From assembly GCF_947496725.1 (NCBI RefSeq), contig NZ_CANMDS010000003.1, positions 1-64,000 on the forward strand: a stretch of 64,000 nt of DNA. Direction: 5' to 3'. Shown in pieces: positions 49,898-59,620 of the stretch (position 1 is its first letter; each line of letters starts with the position of its first letter). Below the pieces are notes generated by a model. It was not told the origin of the DNA, did no database searches, and saw nothing but the letters and a program-made list of their open reading frames with translations. Origin of the DNA: an uncultured Dokdonia sp. GTDB lineage: Bacteria > Bacteroidota > Bacteroidia > Flavobacteriales > Flavobacteriaceae. The position numbers and the translations under genes are program-made.

Positions 49898-52800
49898 ATG
49901 CAAAAGAAAATCGCTTCTATTTTATTCTCCACACGCTTGATGGGGATCCTTTTTATAGCCTACTTTGTTGCAATGGCAGTAGGAACATTTTTAGATATAG
50001 GTCAAGAAACTTCACCTACGCCATACTCAAGATACTGGATTTATGATGCTTGGTGGTTTACACTTATTCATATTCTGTTTGTAGTCAACTTTATAGGAAA
50101 TATATTCAGATATAAATTGTTGCGCAAGGAGAAGATAACGACATTAGTTTTTCACCTTTCATTTGTACTTATTTTAATAGGAGCGGGTATTACAAGATAT
50201 ATAAGTTATGAAGGTGTTATGCCTATTGAGGAGGGTTCGACCGAAAATTCTTTCTTAAGCGAGAAAACCTACCTTGATGTTTTTATAGATGGAGAGCAAA
50301 ACGGCCAGCCTATGCGCCGTGCAATAGAAAAGGAGTTATCACTATCGCCTAGATTAAATAATGATTTTACGTGGACAGAAGATTTTGTGCACGATACAAA
50401 TAACAGAAGTGACAAGACCACTTTTACTTTTGGTTTTAACAAATTTATAGATGGTGCTCAAGATGGATTTGTAGAAGATGAGAGCGGGTTATGGCACCTT
50501 AAAATTGTAGAGACAGGTACAGATAACCAGCGTCACGAGCACTTTCTAGTAGAAGGTGAGCTAGTGAATATTCACAATGTACTCTATGCCTTTAATAAGC
50601 CTACAGATGGCGCTATAAACATAGGGTTTGACGGTGAAAACTACACTTTTAAATCACCATTTGCAGGTTCTGTTACTGTAATGGCAACACAAGATGAGAG
50701 TGAGGTGCCAGAAGATGTAGAGCAGCCACTTAAACTACGAGCACTTTATAACTTAGGCGGCAAGTTACTCGTTATACCAGACCAAGCTATACGTGGTCGT
50801 ACTGGTATTGTTGCAAAAGAGGTAAAAGAAAAAAATCAAGAGGATGCACTCTTTGTAGATGTAACCGCAAATGGCGAGACCAAAACAGTAGGACTACTAG
50901 GTGGTAAAGGCTATAGTAATGATAAAAAACAAATAGAGGTAGGAGGGCACAAAGTTTATCTAGCATACGGAAGTAAGTCTATGCCACTACCGTTTTCGAT
51001 AAAGCTCAACAAATTTATCGCTAGAAGATACCCTGGTACACAAAATGTATACTCGTCTTTTGAAAGCCAGATAACGGTAGAAGATCCTGAAGAAAATTTT
51101 GATTACGAAATTTATATGAACCACGTTTTAGACCACAAAGGATTTAGATTTTTTCAAGCAAGTTTCTTTCCAGATGAGTCTGGTACGATACTTTCTGTAA
51201 GTCACGATTTTTGGGGAACTTGGGTTACATACATAGGTTACTTTTTACTGTACATAGGTATGATGATGATTCTTTTTGATAAGGGATCACGTTTTGGTGA
51301 GCTCAAGCGTCGTTTAGATAAGATTAAACTTAAGAAGTCTAAACTTATGATGATTGTGTTTTTGATTGCTTTCGCGAAAGCGGGATACGCACAAGAAGAT
51401 ATATCTAATCAAACTACCGAAGTAAGCAACGGAAACGTAGTCGTAAAAGACACCGTAGCTGTTACTGGAGAAAATATAAGTGACATTTTAGGACTTGACA
51501 GTCACCAAGGAGAGCCACACGAGCAGGCTATGCCCTCACAAGAAGAGATAAAAAGACTCATTGTAGAAAATGCAGTACCACTAGAGCACGCAGAAAAGTT
51601 TGGCCGTCTTATCATACAAGAAGATGGGCGTATGATGCCTATTAATACATACTCAAGTATGTTATTACGTAAGTTAAGTAGGAGTGATACTTATGAAGGC
51701 CTTACTGCAGACCAAGTAATGCTCTCAATGATGGAAAACCCGCAAATATGGAGTTTTGCAGAGATCATATACCTTCAAAAAGGAAATGATAGTTTACGTA
51801 ATGTAGTGGGTGTACCGTCAGACAGAAAGTACTTTAAACAAATGGATTTCTTTACCTCAGACTTTAGGTATAAACTAGCTCCATTTTTACCAGAGGCATA
51901 TGCAGAGGCAAACCCTACAAAAATTTCTAAAGAATTTATAGACGTCTCAGAGCGTATGAATCTCCTAGACAGAACACTGGTTAAAGAAGTTTTAAGAATA
52001 TTCCCAAAACCAGATGATTCAAATAACACGTGGATCTCTCCTATAAAAGTAAAGGATGTCCCTTATCGAGCTACAGACTCTGTCATTGCAAATCAAATTT
52101 TTCCTGCTTATTTATTGAGTTTAAAGAAGGGTAGAGCTACTGGAGATTACACGGATGCAGATAAAGTTTTGCAAGGTATAGAGAAGTTTCAGCGCAGTCA
52201 TAGTAATGATATAATGCCTTCTATAGAGAAGCGTGATGCAGAGATTTTTTACAATAAGTATGATGTCTTTACAAAGCTTTACTGGATGTACATGCTGGCA
52301 GCCGTATTTATGATGATTTTTGTTATTGCTGCTATTTTTAACAACAATAAGTTCATCAACTGGATGACTAAGCTCGGTGCAGCTGCGATTGTTGTATTAT
52401 TTATTGTACACACCATAGGCTTGATATGGCGATGGTATATTGCTGGGCACGCACCGTGGAGTAATGCTTATGAGTCTGTACTATATGTAGGGTGGGCAAC
52501 GGTATTTTTTGGCCTAGCCTTCGGGAGAAAGAGTCAACTTACTATTGCTAGTACTGCGTTTGTAGGTGCTTTTATATTATGGGCAGCCTCTATGAACTGG
52601 ATGAATCCAGAGATAGAGAATTTACAAGCTGTACTAGATAGTTACTGGTTAATGATTCATACTGCAGTAATTGTAGCGAGTTATGGTCCTTTTACGCTAG
52701 GAGCTATTCTAGGAGTTGTCTCATTATTCTTAATGATATTTACAACTGAAAAAAATAAGGAAAAGATGGATCTTAATATTAAAGAGATAACCATCATTAA

Positions 52801-53197
52801 TGAGCTTGCTCTTACAGTAGGTATGGTATTACTTGCCATAGGTACCTTCTTGGGAGGTCAGTGGGCAAACGAAAGCTGGGGGCGTTACTGGGGATGGGAC
52901 CCAAAAGAGACTTGGGCGCTTATCTCACTTATCGTTTATGCCTTTGTGATACATATGAGATTGATACCTGGATTGAGAGGTAGATGGCTATTTAACTTTG
53001 TCTCTATTGTAGCATTAAGTAGTATTATGTTTACTTACTTTGGGGTAAATTACTACTTATCTGGACTGCACGCATACCAGAGTGGAGGTGATATAGCAGA
53101 CCAGAAGATACTCATCACAGCGGTTATTCTTACGGTGTTTGGTACGGTATCATATATGAGATACAGAAAGTATTATATAAAGAAGAAAAAGGCTTAA
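49898..53197 (+). CDS. Fused cytochrome c assembly protein CcsBA (ResB + CcsA)
   Basis: 1099 residues, a single-chain system II synthetase. The ResB/CcsB part (~1-480) has four helices and a large periplasmic domain (DIGQETSPTPYSRYWIYDAWW, LSHDFWGTWVTYIGYF). A ~330-residue linker carries a further periplasmic segment. The CcsA part (~790-1095) has the heme-handling WWD motif (WGRYWGWDPKETWAL) and flanking conserved His residues. It exports heme and attaches it to CXXCH motifs of c-type cytochromes. Palindrome copy 18 encodes AFAKA at about residue 491, inside the hydrophobic segment that starts the linker. Confidence 0.94.
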   Translation: MQKKIASILFSTRLMGILFIAYFVAMAVGTFLDIGQETSPTPYSRYWIYDAWWFTLIHILFVVNFIGNIFRYKLLRKEKITTLVFHLSFVLILIGAGITRYISYEGVMPIEEGSTENSFLSEKTYLDVFIDGEQNGQPMRRAIEKELSLSPRLNNDFTWTEDFVHDTNNRSDKTTFTFGFNKFIDGAQDGFVEDESGLWHLKIVETGTDNQRHEHFLVEGELVNIHNVLYAFNKPTDGAINIGFDGENYTFKSPFAGSVTVMATQDESEVPEDVEQPLKLRALYNLGGKLLVIPDQAIRGRTGIVAKEVKEKNQEDALFVDVTANGETKTVGLLGGKGYSNDKKQIEVGGHKVYLAYGSKSMPLPFSIKLNKFIARRYPGTQNVYSSFESQITVEDPEENFDYEIYMNHVLDHKGFRFFQASFFPDESGTILSVSHDFWGTWVTYIGYFLLYIGMMMILFDKGSRFGELKRRLDKIKLKKSKLMMIVFLIAFAKAGYAQEDISNQTTEVSNGNVVVKDTVAVTGENISDILGLDSHQGEPHEQAMPSQEEIKRLIVENAVPLEHAEKFGRLIIQEDGRMMPINTYSSMLLRKLSRSDTYEGLTADQVMLSMMENPQIWSFAEIIYLQKGNDSLRNVVGVPSDRKYFKQMDFFTSDFRYKLAPFLPEAYAEANPTKISKEFIDVSERMNLLDRTLVKEVLRIFPKPDDSNNTWISPIKVKDVPYRATDSVIANQIFPAYLLSLKKGRATGDYTDADKVLQGIEKFQRSHSNDIMPSIEKRDAEIFYNKYDVFTKLYWMYMLAAVFMMIFVIAAIFNNNKFINWMTKLGAAAIVVLFIVHTIGLIWRWYIAGHAPWSNAYESVLYVGWATVFFGLAFGRKSQLTIASTAFVGAFILWAASMNWMNPEIENLQAVLDSYWLMIHTAVIVASYGPFTLGAILGVVSLFLMIFTTEKNKEKMDLNIKEITIINELALTVGMVLLAIGTFLGGQWANESWGRYWGWDPKETWALISLIVYAFVIHMRLIPGLRGRWLFNFVSIVALSSIMFTYFGVNYYLSGLHAYQSGGDIADQKILITAVILTVFGTVSYMRYRKYYIKKKKA
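51367..51382. repeat. Dispersed palindrome, copy 18 (15/16, inside ccsBA)
   Basis: First base is T. Read as AFAKA at the end of a membrane or signal-like helix (MMIVFLIAFAKAGYAQ). Confidence 0.95.
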
Positions 53198-54531
53198 AAA
53201 GCTAGATTTTGTAAATCACCAGAAGTCTCTAAACCAAGCTTGGTATAGAGACTTTTTGTTAATTGGTTTAAGCGATCTGTAGTTAAGTTATATTTTGAAG
53301 CAATAGCTTCATTACTTAAGCCCTTAGCAATGTCATCTAGTATTTTTACCTCTATATTTTCAAGTTTAAATTGGTAAATAAGAGATTCTAGATAATCATC
53401 ATCTGTATCTTGTATATTTCTATAGGTATTTAATTCTTTTAGCTCTTCTACATACCTTTTTATTTTGTGCTTCATTATTACGCCCGTAGTTTGGATACCA
53501 TAAAAGGAGAGTAATAGGAGTACGGCAATTAGGGTAAAGTTTAGTAAAGCAATCCCTGCTCCATCAAAAGTGCTACGCTCTAGCAGTGTGATTCCTAATA
53601 AATGAAAAACAAATACATTAACTAAGAAAAACAGGTTTACAGAATAAATTAGTAGGAGTATGTAACGTTTAGGTCCACTAGCAATTCTCAATATAAGAAT
53701 CCAGAGAAGTGCAGTTGCTAGTATAGAACAAGAGTTAACCAGTATAAGCCCCCAAAGCATCTTAGTAATCACAAAATATATTAATGAAACGGTAGAGACA
53801 GCAATTATAGAGATCATTGCATATTTAATCCATTGCTGGTTTTTTCTCAAGTTGAGATAAAAAATCATAAAAAACAACGCCATTATACCTACAGAATAAT
53901 GACCAAGTGCTTCCATATATAACGGATTACCTAGATTAATATCTAAAAAATTAAGGATATTATCTTGAGCTATTACACTGAGCAGTATGCCAAAAATGAT
54001 AAATGCAAAAAATAGAAATTTTGTGTTTTTGACTATAAAGAAAAATATAAGCGTTGCAATAAGTAAAGCTATACTGGTCCCATAAAAGAACCCTATACCT
54101 AGCATATTCACTCGATCATTTTTTGCATACTCGCCTTCGTTAGAAATTGTTATAGGGAAGTAGGACTCCAGTGGGAAGTTACCTTTTAGATAAAGAGGAA
54201 AGCTGTGTAAATCTTTACTTATAAAATACGAGGGAAATCTCGTGTTATTCATTACAGAAATAAGCGCTCCATTATTATCGAATAATTCAAGATCAGTAAC
54301 GTGTGCTGTCTGAAGTTCTAATATAGCTCTAGATTGAGATATATTATTTATTTTAAACCAGTAAACACCATTGTCTAATCCTAAGTTTTCTGATTCTAAG
54401 TCTGTAAAAACAGCACTTTTTGCACTTGTTATGTTATGTGTGCCAGAAGCATCCTTAAGATAAGTTATGGTCTCTGGTGGTAGGCTCACACTGCAAAGCA
54501 GGAAGCTTAAAAGAACCAATAGTAGTTTCAT
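53194..54531 (-). CDS. 7TM-DISM membrane sensor with C-terminal LuxR-type HTH
   Basis: 445 residues. A signal peptide precedes a periplasmic 7TMR-DISMED2-like beta domain (~20-135, VYWFKINNISQSRAILELQT, LPLYLKGNFPLESYF). Seven membrane helices follow (~140-350). A short coiled stretch (MKHKIKRYVEELKELN) connects to a LuxR/GerE-type helix-turn-helix (KILDDIAKGLSNEAIASKYNLTTDRLNQLTKSLYTKLG). It would sense a periplasmic ligand and act directly on DNA from the membrane; ligand and targets are unknown. Its 3' end overlaps the convergent ccsBA stop by 4 bases. Confidence 0.87.
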   Translation of the reverse strand: MKLLLVLLSFLLCSVSLPPETITYLKDASGTHNITSAKSAVFTDLESENLGLDNGVYWFKINNISQSRAILELQTAHVTDLELFDNNGALISVMNNTRFPSYFISKDLHSFPLYLKGNFPLESYFPITISNEGEYAKNDRVNMLGIGFFYGTSIALLIATLIFFFIVKNTKFLFFAFIIFGILLSVIAQDNILNFLDINLGNPLYMEALGHYSVGIMALFFMIFYLNLRKNQQWIKYAMISIIAVSTVSLIYFVITKMLWGLILVNSCSILATALLWILILRIASGPKRYILLLIYSVNLFFLVNVFVFHLLGITLLERSTFDGAGIALLNFTLIAVLLLLSFYGIQTTGVIMKHKIKRYVEELKELNTYRNIQDTDDDYLESLIYQFKLENIEVKILDDIAKGLSNEAIASKYNLTTDRLNQLTKSLYTKLGLETSGDLQNLAF

Positions 54532-54573
54532 TTCTTATGATTTGGGACCATAAAGATATGATAAGCTATTGAT

Positions 54574-54619
54574 AAAAACAAGTTAATCGATGAATTTGTG
54601 TATTTCATCGATTAACTTG
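54574..54619 (-). terminator. Intrinsic terminator of fumC
   Basis: Perfect 16-bp arms (54579-54594 and 54604-54619) with a 9-base loop; on the minus strand TTTTT follows. It lies before the 7TM-DISM gene. Confidence 0.85.
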
Positions 54620-54636
54620 TGTTTGCTACATAAGAA

Positions 54637-56022
54637 TTAAACCATATCTTCAGGTCGTACCCACTCGTCAAATTCTTCGGCGGTTACGTATCCTAGATTT
54701 ACAGCTTCTGTCTTTAATGTTGTACCATTTTTATGTGCCGTATTTGCTATTTCGGCAGCTTTGTAATACCCTATTTTTGTGTTTAAAGCAGTTACTAGCA
54801 TTAATGAGTTATCTAGTAATTCTTTAATTCTTGCATCGTTTGGCTCAATACCTGAAGCACAGTGCTCAGAAAAAGAAACACAAGCATCACCTATAAGTTG
54901 TGCAGATTGTAAAAGGTTTGAAGCCATCATAGGTTTAAATACATTAAGCTCGTAGTGTCCTTGCATACCACCTACACCTACAGCGACATCATTACCCATA
55001 ACTTGAGCACAAACCATTGTAAGTGCCTCACATTGTGTAGGGTTTACTTTACCTGGCATAATAGAAGATCCTGGTTCATTTGCCGGGATACTTATCTCAC
55101 CTATACCACTACGTGGTCCAGAAGCCATAAGACGTATATCATTTGCAATCTTATTGAGAGATACCGCAAGTTGTTTTAACGCACCGTGAGTTTCTACGAT
55201 TGCATCGTGAGCAGCAAGTGCTTCAAACTTATTATCTGCAGTACGGAACGGGTGACCAGAAAACTCTGCCATATACTCAGACACACGCTTTGCATATCCT
55301 TTAGGAGTATTAAGACCAGTACCTACAGCTGTTCCTCCCAGAGCAAGCTCTGCGAGGTGATCTAGTGTATTTTCTAAAGCTTTAAGTCCGTGATCTAGTT
55401 GTGATACGTATCCAGAAAACTCTTGACCTAGTGTGAGGGGAGTGGCATCCATAAGGTGCGTACGACCTATTTTTACCACGTTTTTAAAAGCATCAGCTTT
55501 CGCTTTAAGCGTGTCACGTAATGTGCGTACTCCTGGTATTGTGTTTTCTACAATCTTTTTATAACCTGCAATGTGCATTCCAGTAGGGAATGTATCGTTA
55601 GAAGATTGTGATTTATTTACATCATCATTAGGCGCTAGTGTTTTATCACCTTCACCTATTGTTTTTCCTGCAAGTTGGTGAGCTCTATTTGCAATCACCT
55701 CGTTTACATTCATATTGCTCTGTGTTCCAGATCCGGTTTGCCAGATTACTAGTGGGAACTGGTCATCGTGCATACCTGTAAGTATCTCATCACATACAGC
55801 AGCGATAAGATCTCTCTTTTCAACCGGTAGTACACCTAGCTCACAGTTTGTATAAGCAGCTGCTTTTTTAAGAATCGCAAAGCCGTGTACCACTTCAATA
55901 GGCATAGAGCCAGGAGCTCCTATTTTAAAGTTATTGCGAGAGCGCTCAGTTTGTGCTCCCCATAATTTATCTGCGGGTACTTGTACCTCGCCCATTGTAT
56001 CTTTTTCGATTCTATATTCCAT
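54637..56022 (-). CDS. fumC: Fumarate hydratase, class II
   Basis: 461 residues, the usual length. It interconverts fumarate and malate in the citric acid cycle without an iron-sulfur cluster. The signature [15 protein letters not shown] holds the catalytic serine loop; [15 protein letters not shown] and [17 protein letters not shown] are the other active-site segments. Single gene with a TAAATTTG box upstream and a strong terminator. Confidence 0.97.
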   Translation of the reverse strand: MEYRIEKDTMGEVQVPADKLWGAQTERSRNNFKIGAPGSMPIEVVHGFAILKKAAAYTNCELGVLPVEKRDLIAAVCDEILTGMHDDQFPLVIWQTGSGTQSNMNVNEVIANRAHQLAGKTIGEGDKTLAPNDDVNKSQSSNDTFPTGMHIAGYKKIVENTIPGVRTLRDTLKAKADAFKNVVKIGRTHLMDATPLTLGQEFSGYVSQLDHGLKALENTLDHLAELALGGTAVGTGLNTPKGYAKRVSEYMAEFSGHPFRTADNKFEALAAHDAIVETHGALKQLAVSLNKIANDIRLMASGPRSGIGEISIPANEPGSSIMPGKVNPTQCEALTMVCAQVMGNDVAVGVGGMQGHYELNVFKPMMASNLLQSAQLIGDACVSFSEHCASGIEPNDARIKELLDNSLMLVTALNTKIGYYKAAEIANTAHKNGTTLKTEAVNLGYVTAEEFDEWVRPEDMV

Positions 56023-56049
56023 TGTGAATTATGTTAGAAATTTGGAACA

Positions 56050-56057
56050 CAAATTTA
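56050..56057 (-). promoter_or_regulatory. Candidate -7 box TAAATTTG for fumC
   Basis: TAnnTTTG match on the minus strand, 28 bp before the fumC ATG; no clear -33 TTG. Confidence 0.45.
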
Positions 56058-56113
56058 AACATTTGGCTTCATTTTGCATCGTTGATAAGCTGTCAATAAA
56101 TCTATTTTTTCTC

Positions 56114-56145
56114 TTGTGTGACATATATATTATCAAGTATCTTTG
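56114..56145 (+). promoter_or_regulatory. Promoter of the 60-residue membrane protein gene
   Basis: TTG (56114-56116) and TATCTTTG (56138-56145) are 21 bases apart, close to the Bacteroidetes -33/-7 spacing, and the ATG is 26 bp on. Confidence 0.55.
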
Positions 56146-56171
56146 CTACAAATTAGAAAAGACACCATCCT

Positions 56172-56354
56172 ATGTTCGATTTTGACCAATATTTAGGTTT
56201 TCTCGCATTTTTAACCATCCTTACTATAGGATTTTGGTTAATGATTTTCCTTCTTACTTTTGTAATCCCTTACTGGGTAGGAGGTTCATTTATTGAATTT
56301 ATGAAAGAAAAAAGAGAAGAACGTAAGCTTAAGAGAGAGCAAGAGAACAACTAG
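56172..56354 (+). CDS. Small single-span membrane protein
   Basis: 60 residues. One long hydrophobic stretch (FLAFLTILTIGFWLMIFLLTFVIPYWV) is followed by a highly charged helical tail (KEKREERKLKREQE). I recognise no named family. A good promoter before it and a terminator after it indicate an independently expressed gene. It might anchor or regulate a larger membrane complex; nothing in the sequence says which. Confidence 0.78.
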   Translation: MFDFDQYLGFLAFLTILTIGFWLMIFLLTFVIPYWVGGSFIEFMKEKREERKLKREQENN

Positions 56355-56377
56355 TATCTCTCGCTTTTACGATATGT

Positions 56378-56409
56378 AACCTCCTGCAATTACTGTAGGA
56401 GGTTTTTTT
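56378..56409 (+). terminator. Intrinsic terminator of the 60-residue gene
   Basis: AACCTCCTGCA/TGTAGGAGGTT (one G-T pair), then seven Ts; palindrome copy 19 starts 4 bases later. Confidence 0.88.
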
Positions 56410-56412
56410 ATG

Positions 56413-56428
56413 CGCTTTCGCGAAAGCG
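56413..56428. repeat. Dispersed palindrome, copy 19 (perfect)
   Basis: Perfect 16-mer between two convergent terminators, so it probably lies outside both transcripts. Confidence 0.97.
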
Positions 56429-56441
56429 TAGCTATACCCAC

Positions 56442-56471
56442 AAAAAAAAGAGCCTCCGAAGAGACTCTTTT
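56442..56471 (-). terminator. Intrinsic terminator of the M16 protease gene
   Basis: On the minus strand AAAAGAG-T-CTC and GAG-G-CTCTTTT close a C(TTCG)G tetraloop, followed by a run of Ts. Confidence 0.88.
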
Positions 56472-56492
56472 CATATTTATAATGGATTGTGG

Positions 56493-59363
56493 TTATTGTT
56501 TCACCTTTGTAAGGTCTACCTCATTACCATCTTTGTCTAGCATTTTTACCTCATCAAAGCCCATATCTTTAAACTGAGAAAACTGCGTGGCAGCATCACC
56601 TACTACTAGGTACGCCATCTTGTTTTCATCAAGATATTTATTTGCTAATGCTTTGTGCTGGTCTAGTGTCATATTTCTAATGACATCTTCTTCCTTCTCA
56701 ATATAATCTGTTGGAAGGTCGAAAGCACTGCGCTCTTGAAGCATACCTAGAAGGGCAAACTGCGTCTCAAAGCGACGAGCATTAGATTTGATAAGCGCAT
56801 TTTTTGTAAAGTCAAGGTCATCTTGCGAAATACCGTCTTTATATGCCTTAATCTGATCTCTAAAAATCTCAACAGATTCTCCTGTCGTATTAGTACGTAC
56901 GCTAGATGATGCAGTAAATGTCCCTGGTATTTTAGATCCATTAAAGTAAGTACGTGCTCCATAGGTATATCCTTTTTCTTCACGTAAAATAAGATTTACA
57001 GCTCCAGAGAAAGATCCTCCCAGTTTATAGTTCATCACCTCTGCAGGGTAGAAATCTTTGTCTGTACGAGCCATCCCGATGTACCCTATATTTATTACAG
57101 ATTGCTTTGCATTAGGAATGTCTACAAATAGGAGTGAAGACTTATCTCTATTATTTGCTACTGGATATTCTGGTATGGTAACTTCTTTTGCTTCCCACTT
57201 AGACTCTAGGTCACTTAGGGCTGCAAGTGCATCGCTCTTATCTATTTTACCTACAATATGAAAACGGCTCACAGATGGTGAGAAGTTATTTGCATAAAAA
57301 TCTTTAAGATCTTGCATTGTAATTGCTTCTACAGACTCTTCTGTACCGCTCGTAGGGTATGAGAAGATGTGGTCTTCACCATAAAGCACTTTGTTATATA
57401 CGTTGCTTGCCACCGCATTAGGGTTTGCAGAGCGACGTTTAATACTGTTTATAGTAGCTGTTTTGATACGACCTAGTTCTTCTTCATCCCAGCGTGGCTC
57501 AAACAGAATTTCTTCTACTAGATCCATAGTTGCGGCAAAATTTCGCGTAAGCGTGTTACCTTGTATTGTAATAGCCTCGCGAGAAGTGTACATATTAATA
57601 CTTGCTCCCAGTAACTCGATAGCTTCTTCAAGCTCTTCTGGAGTTTTATTTGCAGTACCCTCCATCATTATATCTGTCATAAGGTTTGCAACCCCATTCT
57701 TTTCCATACTATCAAGTAGGTGACCTCCTTCTATTACCAGGTTAAAGTTTACTGTAGGAATCTCATTTTGAGAAATACCATATACATCTATCCCGTTAGA
57801 CAACTCTGCTTCCCAAGATTCTGGAATACTTAGTTTTGGCGCATCTCCTACTACTGGTGGCGTAGAGCGATCTATTTTTGAAGGTGTTTTTACAATTTCC
57901 TTTGCCTCATCTTCTACAACCTTAGTAACATTCTCTGTGATTTCTTCTTCTACCACCTCTGCTTTTACAGAGTTCTCTACAATGAGATCCATCTGTCCTT
58001 TAGGTACAAAACTAGTTTGTACAAAAGGCTTACCTTTTATGTAAGTGTTATACACACGCATTACATCTTCTTTAGTAACCGCCTTGATGTTTTCTATGTC
58101 TTTTTCTATAAAGTCTGGCTCTCCAGCAAATACATTGTAACTCGCTAGTTGAAACGCTTTACCGTTTACACTACTTATACCATTGTAAAACTGAGTTTCA
58201 AGACCAGCTTTAATGCGCTCTACATCTTTATCTGTAACGCCTTCTGCTTCAAACTTTGCAATACCTTTATCTATACCTGCTTCTACTTGGTCAAGATCTA
58301 CACCGCTATTTGCAGTAATGATGATGTGAAATTCACCAGCAATCTCTTGACTACTATTATAAGCAACTGTTCTAGAGGTAAGGTCTTTGTCTTTTACTAG
58401 CACTTTATATAAAGGTGCCTTTTTACCACTTGAGATGATTTCTGCTAGAAAGTCTAGTGCATATGCATCATTTGTGTATTGCTGTACTGTAGGATACACA
58501 CGGTGTAGTTGTGGTGCTTGTGCAAAGTTATCTTCGTGGTATAGCTTCTTTGTTTCTGCTATAGTTACTGGCTGTGCTTCAAGTGGTGCAACCTCTTGAC
58601 GTTTTTTAATCTCACCAAAGTACTTTTCAATAAGCGCCTTTGCATCTGTAGTTTTAAAATCTCCTGCTAGTACAAGTGTCGCATTATTAGGACCGTAAAA
58701 CTTGTCATAAAACTCACGTACATCATCTACCGTAGCATTTTGTAAATCTTCTAGCTCGCCTATAACTTGCCAGTTATATGGGTGACCTTCTGGATAGATA
58801 TTTTTATCAAGTACCCAGCTCGTATGCCCGTAAGGATTGTTATCTACACGTTGTCTTTTTTCGTTTTGAACAACCTCTTGCTGGTTTTCAAAGGCACTCT
58901 CTGTTACCGTATTAATTAAGAATCCCATACGGTCAGACTCTAGCCATAAAATAGTCTCAAGTGCATTATTTGGTACCGTTTCATAATAGATTGTACCATC
59001 TTTCCAGGTACCACCATTAAGGGTTCCTCCTGCATCTTGTACCGTTTTAAAGAATGAGTCTTGTGGTACATTTTCAGACTCTTGAAATAACATATGCTCA
59101 AAAAGGTGAGCAAAACCGGTGCGTCCCGTCTTCTCGCGGTTAGAACCTACCGCATACTGTATCGCAAGTGATACAATAGGGTCACTACTATCTTGATGTA
59201 AGATCACGTCTAGACCATTCTCCAGCTCGTACTTCTCATAATCAATAGATAGTTTTGCATCTTCTGCTACGGCGGTATCTTTATTACCCTCGCAAGAAGT
59301 ACATAAGAGAGCAGTTACCATCACGGCAACAGCAATCATTTTAAAACTGTTTGATTTGATCAT
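56493..59363 (-). CDS. M16 family zinc metallopeptidase, two-unit form
   Basis: 956 residues. The N-terminus is a lipoprotein-like signal (VMVTALLCTSC). Two M16 halves are joined by an acidic/basic linker (~480-520). The first half has the inverted zinc motif HLFEH (His86, Glu89, His90) and the downstream ENQQEVVQNEKRQ helix; the second half has no HxxEH and is the inactive partner, with the RxxxY-type motif in EEKGYTYGAR. It probably degrades peptides in the periplasm. Confidence 0.93.
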   Translation of the reverse strand: MIKSNSFKMIAVAVMVTALLCTSCEGNKDTAVAEDAKLSIDYEKYELENGLDVILHQDSSDPIVSLAIQYAVGSNREKTGRTGFAHLFEHMLFQESENVPQDSFFKTVQDAGGTLNGGTWKDGTIYYETVPNNALETILWLESDRMGFLINTVTESAFENQQEVVQNEKRQRVDNNPYGHTSWVLDKNIYPEGHPYNWQVIGELEDLQNATVDDVREFYDKFYGPNNATLVLAGDFKTTDAKALIEKYFGEIKKRQEVAPLEAQPVTIAETKKLYHEDNFAQAPQLHRVYPTVQQYTNDAYALDFLAEIISSGKKAPLYKVLVKDKDLTSRTVAYNSSQEIAGEFHIIITANSGVDLDQVEAGIDKGIAKFEAEGVTDKDVERIKAGLETQFYNGISSVNGKAFQLASYNVFAGEPDFIEKDIENIKAVTKEDVMRVYNTYIKGKPFVQTSFVPKGQMDLIVENSVKAEVVEEEITENVTKVVEDEAKEIVKTPSKIDRSTPPVVGDAPKLSIPESWEAELSNGIDVYGISQNEIPTVNFNLVIEGGHLLDSMEKNGVANLMTDIMMEGTANKTPEELEEAIELLGASINMYTSREAITIQGNTLTRNFAATMDLVEEILFEPRWDEEELGRIKTATINSIKRRSANPNAVASNVYNKVLYGEDHIFSYPTSGTEESVEAITMQDLKDFYANNFSPSVSRFHIVGKIDKSDALAALSDLESKWEAKEVTIPEYPVANNRDKSSLLFVDIPNAKQSVINIGYIGMARTDKDFYPAEVMNYKLGGSFSGAVNLILREEKGYTYGARTYFNGSKIPGTFTASSSVRTNTTGESVEIFRDQIKAYKDGISQDDLDFTKNALIKSNARRFETQFALLGMLQERSAFDLPTDYIEKEEDVIRNMTLDQHKALANKYLDENKMAYLVVGDAATQFSQFKDMGFDEVKMLDKDGNEVDLTKVKQ

Positions 59364-59620
59364 TTTTAGTGTTTTTTGATAATCCTCTAAGATAGTGAGA
59401 CGGTAGTTTTTGAGTCTTAATTATTTGTTAAAGAGTGAGCTAGCTTTGAACACCATTGCTAGGTCTATCATTTTTTAATTTTAAATATCATACAGATTGG
59501 GTATATGTGTATCTATAAAAAAATATGAATAACTTTGACGCCTATCACAGCTTAGCACTACGGTAAACCTATGTTGCAAGCTTTTGTCTGTTACTACAAC
59601 ATTGTCATCAATACTTATAA
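59364..59620. other. Gap between divergent genes
   Basis: No gene, repeat or convincing promoter pair was seen in these 257 bases, which must hold promoters for the M16 protease and the hydrolase at 59621. Confidence 0.5.
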
